Source of the DNA: Anaerolineales bacterium UBA5069
Lineage (GTDB): Bacteria > Chloroflexota > Anaerolineae > Caldilineales > Caldilineaceae
Reading direction: 5' to 3'
Length of the DNA stretch: 8,475 nucleotides
NCBI GenBank assembly: GCA_002415895.1
Contig: DIAV01000076.1
Coordinates: 2,945-11,419, forward strand
A program made the translations under genes and the position numbers. The notes beneath the pieces are model-generated. The model had not been told where the DNA came from. It was given only the letters and a program-made list of their open reading frames with translations, and searched no databases. Shown one piece after another: positions 1-5,712 of the stretch (position 1 is its first letter; every line of letters begins with the position of its first letter).

Positions 1-77
1 ATGTGGGCGTTGCTGCATGTTGGCGATTCCGCTCGGCATGGCCGGCCAGCTCCGCGCATTGCGATGGCGCTGTGCGC

Positions 78-944
78 CTATGCCATGAGTGCCGGATGCA
101 CCTTGAAATCGCCCAGCGGGTACTCCAGCATGACATGGTCGCGTATGTGATCAAGCGAGGCTTCAGGCGTCAGCCGCCAGTTGGTCGGGCAACTGCTCAG
201 AATTTCGACAATCGCCAGCCCCAGCCCTTGCGCCTGCGCATCAAACGCCATGCGAATCGCCTTGCGCGTGCGTCGCACTTCGGCCGGCGCGTGCATGGAG
301 CGGCGCACAGCATAAGCCACGCCCGGGGCAGTGGCCAGCATCTCTGTCATATGCAGCGGGTAGCCCTGCGTGGCCGCCGAACGGCCTTGTGGCGACGAAC
401 TTGTCACCTGGCCAGGTAGCGTGGTGGGCGCAAGCTGGCCGCCTGTCATGCCGTACACCGTGTTGTTAATGAAGAAGACGGTTATCTGTTCGCCGCGCGC
501 CGCAGCGTGCAGAATTTCGTTGCCGCCAATTGAAGCCAAATCGCCGTCACCCTGGTAGGTGAAAACGAAGCGGTCGGGCAGCGCGCGTTTGATGCCTGTG
601 GCCATGGCAGGCGCGCGCCCATGCGCGGCCACGCAGCCATCCATATTGAAATATTTGGAGGCAAAGACGGCGCAACCCACCGGCGCGACAACAATCGTGC
701 GCGTGCGAATCCCCATTTCATCAATCACTTCGGCAATCAGCCGATGAATCACGCCGTGGGTGCAACCGGGGCAATAGGTCGTGGGCACAGCGCGCAGGCT
801 CTCCGGGCGCGCCACCACCTGCTCCCAATCCGGGGGCACATGGGGCCCGTGTCCGTTGACAGGTGCGACAACGCTTTGTGAACCGGCGATTGCACCGACG
901 ATTGCACCGGCGGCTGCTGCGGGCAGATAGAGTGGCGTTGGCAT
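78..944 (-). CDS. 2-oxoacid:ferredoxin oxidoreductase, beta (thiamine diphosphate-binding) subunit
   Basis: Catalytic subunit of a cytoplasmic CoA-acylating 2-oxoacid:ferredoxin oxidoreductase (KorB/OorB type, partner of VorB). It binds thiamine diphosphate and the proximal [4Fe-4S] cluster. In the 288 residues I see YCPGCTHG with Cys58 and Cys61, a third Cys at 91 (APVGC) and a fourth at 252 (SSCPTNW), the expected four cluster ligands. The diphosphate-binding signature GDGD (132-135) runs to NN (160-161), followed by the family-typical [17 protein letters not shown]. The start is 10 bases after the vorB stop, with GAGG at 953-956 spaced 8 bases, so the genes are co-transcribed. Oddity: about 43 Ala/Gly/Val-rich residues precede the usual family N-terminus ([17 protein letters not shown]). 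An in-frame GTG at 815 with its own GGGAG would give the normal length, so the start is uncertain. Substrate (branched-chain 2-oxoacid, 2-oxoglutarate or pyruvate) cannot be read from sequence. Confidence 0.93.
   Translation of the reverse strand: MPTPLYLPAAAAGAIVGAIAGSQSVVAPVNGHGPHVPPDWEQVVARPESLRAVPTTYCPGCTHGVIHRLIAEVIDEMGIRTRTIVVAPVGCAVFASKYFNMDGCVAAHGRAPAMATGIKRALPDRFVFTYQGDGDLASIGGNEILHAAARGEQITVFFINNTVYGMTGGQLAPTTLPGQVTSSSPQGRSAATQGYPLHMTEMLATAPGVAYAVRRSMHAPAEVRRTRKAIRMAFDAQAQGLGLAIVEILSSCPTNWRLTPEASLDHIRDHVMLEYPLGDFKVHPALMA
813..826 (-). promoter_or_regulatory. Alternative ribosome binding site and GTG start for the beta subunit
   Basis: On the minus strand GGGAG (822-826) stands 6 bases before an in-frame GTG at 815-813. 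Starting here gives a 245-residue protein beginning [17 protein letters not shown], which is where related beta subunits normally begin. It competes with the ATG at 944, which also has a usable GAGG and better operon spacing. Both starts, or either one, could be used. Confidence 0.4.
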
Positions 945-954
945 AACCGGAGCC

Positions 955-2052
955 TCAGGTATTGGCAGCGTGCATCACGTTCTGGCGCGCGGGCTGCCTT
1001 GTGTGCACGCGCCGCAAGTAGGCCAATTCAGCCGCAATTTCGTCGGGCATGGGCACCATGCCGCCCATGCGCCCGCGGAAGTGAACAGGTGCGCAGCCGG
1101 CAACACTACGACGTACATCATCGGCCATTTGCCCAGCGTTCATCTCCACCACCAGCACGCTCGATACGTCGCGGCTCGCGCTTTGCAGCGCCGCCTCGGG
1201 GAAGGGCCACAGCGTAATCGGGCGGAAAAGACCGGCGCGAATGCCCATGGCGCGCGCGCGGCGCACGGCGCTGCGCGCAATGCGCGCGACAGTGCCAAAC
1301 GCCACAACCAGAATTTCGGCATCGTCCGTCTGATAGCTTTCGTAGCGCACTTCAGCCGCAGCAATGCGTTGCAGCTTCGCCTGCAGACGCAGGTTGACGG
1401 CCTCCAGCGCTTCGGGCTGCAACTGGAGCGATGTGATTTCGCGTGCCTCGCGGCCATCAGCGCCTGTGAGCGACCATGTCTGCGGCGGCACGCTCTCCGT
1501 GTTCATGGGCGGCATGGTGACCGGCTCCATCATTTGCCCCAGCGCACCATCCGCCGCAATCATGACAAGCGTGCGATAGCGCATGGCCAGTTCAAAACCG
1601 TTGTACGTCAAGTCAACTGCTTCTTGTACAGTGGAAGGTGCAAGCGCGATGGGATGAAAATCACCGTGGCCCGCCGAGCGCGTAATCTGGAAGTAGTCGG
1701 CCTGGCCCGGTTGAATGTTGCCCAGGCCGGGCCCGCCGCGCATCATGTCCACCACCACGCACGGCACCTCGCTGGCGGCAATGTAGCTCAGCCCCTCCTG
1801 CATAAGGCTAATCCCCGGCGAGGACGAGGAGGTCATGGCGCGCACACCCGTGCAGGCTGCACCGTAGACCATGTTGATGGCTGCAATTTCGCTCTCGGCC
1901 TGGACGAAGACGCGCCCGAGCGGGGGCAGGCGCACGGCCATATACTCGAGCAGCTCCGTTTGCGGCGTTATGGGGTAGCCAAAATAGGCATCCACGCCCG
2001 CGCGCACAGCCGCCTCGGCAATGGCTTCATTCCCTTTCCAAAGCTCCTTCAT
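955..2052 (-). CDS. vorB: 2-oxoacid:ferredoxin oxidoreductase, alpha subunit, VorB type
   Basis: Alpha subunit (365 residues) of a 2-oxoacid:ferredoxin oxidoreductase. This family is often named 3-methyl-2-oxobutanoate dehydrogenase subunit VorB. It carries the pyrimidine-binding domain that completes the thiamine diphosphate site with the beta subunit. Visible family motifs: [15 protein letters not shown] at the N-terminus, GYPITP (25-30), QAESE (51-55, with the activating Glu), [10 protein letters not shown] (74-83), [18 protein letters not shown] (105-122) and HGD (129-131). The C-terminal domain II runs from about 245. The ATG at 2052 is chosen because [11 protein letters not shown] matches the family start and AGGAG (2060-2064) is 7 bases upstream. 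The open frame continues to 2244, but that part lies over the ferredoxin gene and does not look like this family. The first 26 bases overlap the ferredoxin gene, suggesting translational coupling. Preference for branched-chain 2-oxoacids is suggested by the family name only. Confidence 0.95.
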   Translation of the reverse strand: MKELWKGNEAIAEAAVRAGVDAYFGYPITPQTELLEYMAVRLPPLGRVFVQAESEIAAINMVYGAACTGVRAMTSSSSPGISLMQEGLSYIAASEVPCVVVDMMRGGPGLGNIQPGQADYFQITRSAGHGDFHPIALAPSTVQEAVDLTYNGFELAMRYRTLVMIAADGALGQMMEPVTMPPMNTESVPPQTWSLTGADGREAREITSLQLQPEALEAVNLRLQAKLQRIAAAEVRYESYQTDDAEILVVAFGTVARIARSAVRRARAMGIRAGLFRPITLWPFPEAALQSASRDVSSVLVVEMNAGQMADDVRRSVAGCAPVHFRGRMGGMVPMPDEIAAELAYLRRVHTRQPARQNVMHAANT

Positions 2053-2377
2053 GGCTGATCTCCTGCCCAGCGGCCACGGGTGCACCTGCCCCGCCTGTGG
2101 CGCGCGCATGACGATCACCGCGATGCACAATTTCGCGGTAGACCTGAAAAACCGTGTCGGGACAAACCAATGCGCAGAGCGCACAGCCTGTACAGCCACG
2201 CACGCCGTCCACCGGCAAAGCAGCCAGGCGGCCCATCGGTTCAATCAACGTGATGGGGTGATAACCTTGCGCGTTCAAATCCGGGGAAAAAGCCAGCACG
2301 TGTTGGGGGCAGGCGGCGATACAGAGTCCGCAGCCCTTGCAGCGCTGGCTGTCAATCTGCACGGTTCCTCGTGCCAT
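2027..2377 (-). CDS. 4Fe-4S ferredoxin subunit (delta) of the 2-oxoacid oxidoreductase
   Basis: Small iron-sulfur protein (116 residues) of the KorD/VorD/OorD type, expected to carry electrons from the thiamine/cluster core of the enzyme to external ferredoxin. Two complete CxxCxxCxxxCP motifs are present: Cys13, 16, 19, 23 and Cys62, 65, 68, 72, so two [4Fe-4S] clusters. The linker between them (about 24-61) is longer than in minimal bacterial ferredoxins, as is usual for this subunit. The ATG at 2377 is chosen because it gives [17 protein letters not shown], a normal delta-subunit N-terminus, and GAGG (2383-2386) lies 5 bases upstream. The frame stays open upstream to 2509 but that part shows no family features. 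It is the first gene of the operon and overlaps vorB by 26 bases. The tail after about residue 85 is polar, Gly/Ala-rich and not conserved-looking. Confidence 0.93.
   Translation of the reverse strand: MARGTVQIDSQRCKGCGLCIAACPQHVLAFSPDLNAQGYHPITLIEPMGRLAALPVDGVRGCTGCALCALVCPDTVFQVYREIVHRGDRHARATGGAGAPVAAGQEISHEGALERE
2060..2064 (-). promoter_or_regulatory. Shine-Dalgarno of vorB inside the ferredoxin gene
   Basis: AGGAG on the minus strand, 7 bases before the vorB ATG at 2052. It decides that start over the longer open frame reaching back to 2244, and it lies within the 3' end of the upstream ferredoxin gene. Confidence 0.75.
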
Positions 2378-2527
2378 GAGCGCCTCACGATCATGCAGCG
2401 AAAGGGCGGGCAACACAATCAGGACGGGACTGTTTGGTGCAGACAACGGGGAACAGGAACGCCCCGTTCGCACCGGCGCATCAACAAGGACGTGCGCGGC
2501 TGGCTGCAAACGAGGCAGTTGGCGTGC

Positions 2528-2543
2528 GCATCATCATTGATGC
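2528..2543. repeat. Inverted repeat GCATCA-tcat-TGATGC
   Basis: A perfect 6-bp inverted repeat with a 4-base spacer, about 150 bases upstream of the ferredoxin start. CGT before and ACG after could extend it with a small bulge. No T-run follows on either strand, so a regulator-binding site is more likely than a terminator. The function is inferred only. Confidence 0.4.
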
Positions 2544-2572
2544 ACGATAATATGGGGGGTAGCGTCAAGCCT

Positions 2573-2589
2573 GCTGCGCGGCCCGCAGC
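2573..2589. repeat. Inverted repeat GCTGCG-N5-CGCAGC
   Basis: A perfect 6-bp GC-rich inverted repeat with the spacer cggcc, between the repeats at 2528 and 2612. In this GC-rich genome such a repeat can occur by chance. A direct repeat, gcctgctgc, begins just before it (2569) and recurs at 2598. Confidence 0.3.
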
Positions 2590-2611
2590 CGTTAACGCCT
2601 GCTGCAATTAT

Positions 2612-2634
2612 CGCGCAATTTGTTGTATTGCGCG
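2612..2634. repeat. Inverted repeat CGCGCAAT-N7-ATTGCGCG, candidate operator
   Basis: Perfect 8-bp arms separated by ttgttgt, about 235 bases upstream of the ferredoxin start and 120 bases before the rightward -10 box. The 23-bp dyad with no following T-run resembles a binding site for a dimeric regulator more than a terminator. It is the strongest dyad in the divergent region. Which operon it would control is unknown. Confidence 0.5.
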
Positions 2635-2731
2635 CGTGACATATGTCCCAAAGTTGGCGGGACTCGTAAAACTCGTGGCTGCGGACATGGCTCCCGCCAT
2701 CCTGGAAGAGTAATCCAATCGATTGCTGCCA

Positions 2732-2759
2732 TCTTCAGGGCGGCGAACTGCGCTATAAT
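2732..2759 (+). promoter_or_regulatory. Sigma-70-like promoter for the acetyltransferase operon
   Basis: A perfect -10 hexamer TATAAT at 2754-2759 with a weak -35 candidate TCTTCA at 2732-2737 (spacer 16; matches TTGACA at three positions). Transcription would start near 2766, leaving a leader of about 75 bases before the ATG at 2840. The -10 is convincing; the -35 is not. Confidence 0.55.
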
Positions 2760-2839
2760 GGGGCTGTTCAACCCGACCGCAGGGTCCCACAGAGGCCTTG
2801 CCTTCACCTCGCCCGTCAATCGGAGCTCATGCGCGCGCC

Positions 2840-3385
2840 ATGATTCTGCCCGTCTACATCACCTTTCATCTCATCGAGCACAGTCGCCTCTCGCCAGGAG
2901 AACGGCGCGCAATCATCGATCTGTGCACACGCGCCTACGATGAGCCCTTTGACGCCTTTGTGGATTCATATACGCGCTGCACGCACGTCCTCATGTATGC
3001 GCGCAATGAACTGGCCGCGCACGCCTGTTGGGAGGCGCGCCTGCTGCAACAGGCCGACATGCCGCCGCTGCGCACAGCCTATGTGGAGGGCGTTGCCACC
3101 GAACCCGCGCTTCAGCGGCAAGGGCACGGCAGCGCCGTCATGGGCGTAATCGCGCAACAAATGTGGGATTACGACCTGGGCGCACTGTGCGCGGCCACTC
3201 CCTCTTTCTATGAACGCCTGGGCTGGGAAGCGTGGCGCGGCCCCACGTTCATTCGCGCGGCTACGGGCCTTGTAGCCACACCCGATGAACCTGTGATGAT
3301 TCTGCGTACGGGGCGCACGCCCCATTGGCTTGACCGCCGCGCGCCGCTCATTGCGCCCTGGCGCGACGCACCGGAACAGTGGTAG
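2840..3385 (+). CDS. GNAT-family N-acetyltransferase, AAC(2')-I-like
   Basis: A 181-residue acetyl-CoA-dependent N-acetyltransferase whose layout follows the AAC(2')-I aminoglycoside 2'-N-acetyltransferases of mycobacteria and Providencia. Shared features: YVEGVA (81-86, with Glu83), the acetyl-CoA pyrophosphate loop QRQGHG (92-97), LGALCA (113-118), FYERLGW (123-129, with Tyr124 where the family has its proposed general acid), GPT (134-136), TPDEPVMIL (148-156), and a C-terminal LD..APL..PWR..P.QW ending in Trp181. From memory, the mycobacterial enzyme is also about 181 residues and ends in a functional Trp. I chose ATG 2840; an in-frame TTG at 2798 adds 14 residues but has no Shine-Dalgarno. 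GGAG at 2822-2825 is 14 bases before the ATG, rather far. The native substrate need not be an aminoglycoside. First gene of a likely three-gene unit; the next gene starts 56 bases downstream. Confidence 0.85.
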   Translation: MILPVYITFHLIEHSRLSPGERRAIIDLCTRAYDEPFDAFVDSYTRCTHVLMYARNELAAHACWEARLLQQADMPPLRTAYVEGVATEPALQRQGHGSAVMGVIAQQMWDYDLGALCAATPSFYERLGWEAWRGPTFIRAATGLVATPDEPVMILRTGRTPHWLDRRAPLIAPWRDAPEQW

Positions 3386-3441
3386 TTGGCGCCCACGCTG
3401 GTGCATCGCAATGCAGTGCAGTGGAAAAAGTGAGGCAGGCG

Positions 3442-4527
3442 ATGGTTTCGAATTCATTGCAGGCAGAGTCCACCTCCACGACCGGCGTTCTCAATTGGCT
3501 GCTGGAGGCGGACGATCCGGCGGTGCGCGCGGTTGCGCTGCGCGACCTGCTCGACGCCCCGCCCGATGATCCCGACTATCGCGCAGCCTGTGTCGCACGC
3601 CTGCACAGCGGCCCGATGGCCACTGTGCTCAATGCCATGGCCCCCGAAGGATACTGGGTGCACGCCGGCCACAGCTATGCGCCCAAGTACACCGGCACCT
3701 ACTGGAGTATGATGCTCCTCGCCCAGCTTGGTGTGCACGCAAGCGATGACCCGCGCATTGCTACAGCATGTGCGCGCATGGTGTCGCAGAACCTCAATGC
3801 GACAGGCCAGATTGCCACCAATGACCTACCTTCGCATACCATCGACTGCCTCCAGGGCAATATCTGCCATGCTCTGCTTGCCATGGGCGTGGACGACCCA
3901 CGGCTTGATGTCGCCATTGACTGGATGGCGCGCACTGTCACCGGCGACGGTATTGCGCCCGCCCTTGTTGGTGCGCCGCCCACAAATCGCAAAACCACCA
4001 GCGACGCGAGCCAGCCGCTGCGCTACCAGCCCTACAAATGCGGGCCAAATTTCGCCTGCATAATCAATGGCGGCAAACCATGCGCGTGGGGCGCAGCCAA
4101 GGTGATGCTCGCTTTGTCCATCGTGCCGGCCGCGCGGTGCACACCGCAGGTAATCGCCGCACGCAAGCAGGGTGCAGCCTTCCTGCTTGGTATTGAGCCA
4201 ACCACGGCAGCATGGCCTACACACGACGACAGCGCCCCCAGCCCCAAATGGTGGCGCTTTGGTTTCCCCGTCTTCTACAGTGCAGACCTGCTCCAGGTGA
4301 CCGAGTCGCTTGTACTGCTTGGCTATGGCAGCGATCCTCGCCTGGCGTCAACATTGGCGCTGATTCGCGCCAAGTGCGATGCAAACGGGCGCTGGCCCCT
4401 CGAATTCAGCTACGGCAGCCGGGCATTGGCGCGCTTTGGGACTGTGGGCAAACCCAGCAAATGGGTCACCTTGCGCGCCCTGCGAGTTCTCCGGCGCGTG
4501 GCGAATGAGCAGCCGCCACGCCAGTGA
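3442..4527 (+). CDS. Alpha/alpha-toroid (prenyltransferase/squalene-cyclase-like) protein of unknown function
   Basis: A 361-residue, cytoplasmic-looking protein with no signal peptide. It is built of repeated helical hairpins of the type LxxxGxxxDPRxxxAxxWxxxxxxxDG, as in terpenoid cyclase/protein prenyltransferase alpha-alpha toroids. Repeats appear near 93-125, 140-172, 217-255 and 285-320. Landmarks: VLNWLLEADDPAVRAVALRDLL (16-37), PKYTGTYWSMMLLAQLG (81-97), DCLQGN (135-140), CAWGAAKVMLAL (214-225), FGFPVFYSADLLQ (273-285), DANGRW (313-318) and GKPSKWVTLRALRVL (336-350). I recognise this as a family seen in Chloroflexota and Actinobacteria but know no proven function. The cyclase DxDD motif is absent, so terpene cyclisation is unlikely. 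ATG 3442 is preferred because GAGG (3432-3435) lies 6 bases upstream; an in-frame GTG at 3379 would overlap the previous gene. The stop is 18 bases before mmuM, so the two are probably co-transcribed. Confidence 0.85.
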   Translation: MVSNSLQAESTSTTGVLNWLLEADDPAVRAVALRDLLDAPPDDPDYRAACVARLHSGPMATVLNAMAPEGYWVHAGHSYAPKYTGTYWSMMLLAQLGVHASDDPRIATACARMVSQNLNATGQIATNDLPSHTIDCLQGNICHALLAMGVDDPRLDVAIDWMARTVTGDGIAPALVGAPPTNRKTTSDASQPLRYQPYKCGPNFACIINGGKPCAWGAAKVMLALSIVPAARCTPQVIAARKQGAAFLLGIEPTTAAWPTHDDSAPSPKWWRFGFPVFYSADLLQVTESLVLLGYGSDPRLASTLALIRAKCDANGRWPLEFSYGSRALARFGTVGKPSKWVTLRALRVLRRVANEQPPRQ

Positions 4528-4545
4528 CTCCAGGGAGCTATATAC

Positions 4546-5502
4546 GTGAACGATACCCACATTGCAACCCCAAACGTGCTCAGCGAGTTTCTGAATGCGC
4601 AGGGCGTGATTGTGCTCGATGGCGCCATGGCGACGGAACTGGAGCAGCGGGGCGCAGACATCAACGATCCGCTCTGGTCGGCGCGTGTGCTCCTGGAACA
4701 ACCGGCACTCATCGAAGCCGTACACTACGACTACTTCGCTGCCGGCGCGGATGTTGCGATCACCGCCTCCTATCAAGCCTCCTTTGAAGGCTTTGCAGCG
4801 CGCAGCATTTCGCGCGCCGACGGAGCGGAACGCATGCGCCGCAGCGTGCGTTTGGCGATACGCGCGCGCAGCCGTTTTCTCGCCGCTCCCCAAAGCCGCG
4901 GCCGCCTGCGCCCGCTGGTTGCGGCATCGGTGGGTCCCTATGGCGCGGTGCTGCATGACGGCTCCGAATATCGCGGTGACTATGGCCTTTCCGTTCAGGA
5001 ACTTGTGGCATGGCACCGCCCGCGCTTTGAAGTTCTGGCCGCAGCCGGGGCCGATCTTCTGGCCTGCGAAACCATCCCCAGCCTTGCGGAGGGCGAGGCA
5101 ATCGCACGCTTGATTGACGAATACCGCACTCCTGCATGGCTCAGCTTTTCGTGCCGCGATGGCAAATTGCTCAATCATGGCGAACCCATGCGCGCGGCTG
5201 CTGCACTGGCACAGGCAACGACCAACGTCGTTGCTGTGGGCGTCAACTGCACAGCGCCGCGCTTCATTGAGTCGCTGCTGGCAGCGGCTACGCTTGCAAC
5301 GCAAAAACCGTTGCTCTGCTATCCGAACAGCGGTGAAGCGTGGAACGCGGCCGCGGCCTGCTGGGTTGAAGGAAGTGGCAATACGGATTTCGGCGCCGCA
5401 GCGCACAGGTGGCGCGCGGCAGGCGCGCGGCTCATCGGTGGCTGCTGCCGCACAACTCCCCGTGACATCGCTGCAATTCGCGCGGCGCTGCTCGCAGATT
5501 AA
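4546..5502 (+). CDS. mmuM: Homocysteine S-methyltransferase
   Basis: A cobalamin-independent, zinc-dependent enzyme that transfers a methyl group from S-methylmethionine (or S-adenosylmethionine) to homocysteine, giving methionine in the cytoplasm. The 318 residues are close to E. coli MmuM (about 310). Motifs of the (beta/alpha)8 homocysteine-methyltransferase domain are complete: [13 protein letters not shown] (24-36), ITASYQAS (72-79), [20 protein letters not shown] (127-146), ACETIPS (173-179), and the zinc ligands Cys235 (GVNC) and Cys300-Cys301 (GGCCRTTP). The start is GTG 4546: AGGGAG (4532-4537) lies 8 bases upstream and the frame opens into a normal N-terminus. It follows the toroid gene by 18 bases, so the two form one transcript. 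No S-methylmethionine permease is in the window. No clear terminator follows. Confidence 0.94.
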   Translation: MNDTHIATPNVLSEFLNAQGVIVLDGAMATELEQRGADINDPLWSARVLLEQPALIEAVHYDYFAAGADVAITASYQASFEGFAARSISRADGAERMRRSVRLAIRARSRFLAAPQSRGRLRPLVAASVGPYGAVLHDGSEYRGDYGLSVQELVAWHRPRFEVLAAAGADLLACETIPSLAEGEAIARLIDEYRTPAWLSFSCRDGKLLNHGEPMRAAAALAQATTNVVAVGVNCTAPRFIESLLAAATLATQKPLLCYPNSGEAWNAAAACWVEGSGNTDFGAAAHRWRAAGARLIGGCCRTTPRDIAAIRAALLAD

Positions 5503-5611
5503 ATTGCCAGGCGATCCGCAATGCGCTGCGTGTCTGTCGCACCACAGCCATAGCCCAGGCGGTGGCGATTTCTCAACGTTAGGTTCGAATGCAGGTTTCG
5601 GGTAAAGTGGT

Positions 5612-5625
5612 GGTTCGCCCGAACC
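5612..5625. repeat. Palindrome GGTTCG-cc-CGAACC
   Basis: A 14-base dyad about 90 bases upstream of the DUF1269-LEA gene, in the 210-base gap after mmuM. A further copy of the half-site GGTTCG stands 30 bases upstream at 5582-5587. No T-run follows, so this is a candidate operator and not a terminator. A second dyad, TGGCA-tg-TGCCA, lies at 5666-5677. The gap otherwise holds no gene and no convincing promoter; TATCAT at 5684-5689 is a weak -10 candidate. Confidence 0.4.
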
Positions 5626-5701
5626 GTGCACTGCACTGATCGTAGCCTGTCCAGAGATAGTTTTATGGCATGTGCCACACGCGTATCATCACGACCAAGC
5701 C

Positions 5702-5707
5702 AGGAGG
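5702..5707 (+). promoter_or_regulatory. Strong Shine-Dalgarno of the DUF1269-LEA gene
   Basis: A full AGGAGG, 5 bases before ATG 5713, the best ribosome binding site in the window. It sets the start at MGDNENKSVVVGLF and not at in-frame codons further upstream (for example ATG 5665), and it suggests strong translation. Confidence 0.85.
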
Positions 5708-5712
5708 CAAAT

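Larger units (their letters stand above)
2378..2839. other. Divergent intergenic region between the vor operon and the acetyltransferase gene
   Basis: A 462-base stretch with no convincing gene between two divergent operons. It holds at least three inverted repeats (2528-2543, 2573-2589, 2612-2634), a 10-bp palindrome GACATATGTC (2638-2647), and a perfect TATAAT (2754-2759) for the rightward genes. For the leftward operon I see only weak candidates: TATTAT on the minus strand at 2552-2547 and TTGACG at 2568-2563, which are too close together to form one promoter. The region is locally more AT-rich around 2600-2660 than the flanking genes, as expected for promoter DNA. Confidence 0.7.

Noticed and set aside
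1..77. Possible start of a gamma subunit gene on the minus strand
   Set aside because: ATG codons exist but none of the three frames shows a family N-terminus or GxGGQG, and no Shine-Dalgarno is visible.
970..2058. Plus-strand open frame of 362 codons opposite vorB
   Set aside because: His/Arg/Ala-rich product without domains; the minus strand encodes all VorB motifs.
2053..2244. 64-codon upstream extension of vorB
   Set aside because: It overlaps the two-cluster ferredoxin frame and has no family similarity. AGGAG 7 bases before 2052 marks the real start.
2798..2839. TTG start adding 14 residues to the acetyltransferase
   Set aside because: No Shine-Dalgarno precedes it, and ATG 2840 gives a 181-residue protein like AAC(2')-I enzymes. 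Not fully excluded because the ATG has only a distant GGAG.
3379..3441. GTG start adding 21 residues to the toroid protein
   Set aside because: It overlaps the end of the acetyltransferase gene; ATG 3442 has a properly spaced GAGG.
4348..5631. Minus-strand open frame of 427 codons across mmuM
   Set aside because: Cys/Arg/His-rich composition typical of an antisense frame. The plus strand here encodes complete MmuM motifs including the zinc cysteines.
5640..5712. Earlier in-frame starts for the DUF1269-LEA gene (for example ATG 5665)
   Set aside because: AGGAGG at 5702-5707 is ideally placed for ATG 5713, and the upstream residues (MACATRVSSRPSQEAN) are not part of the domain.
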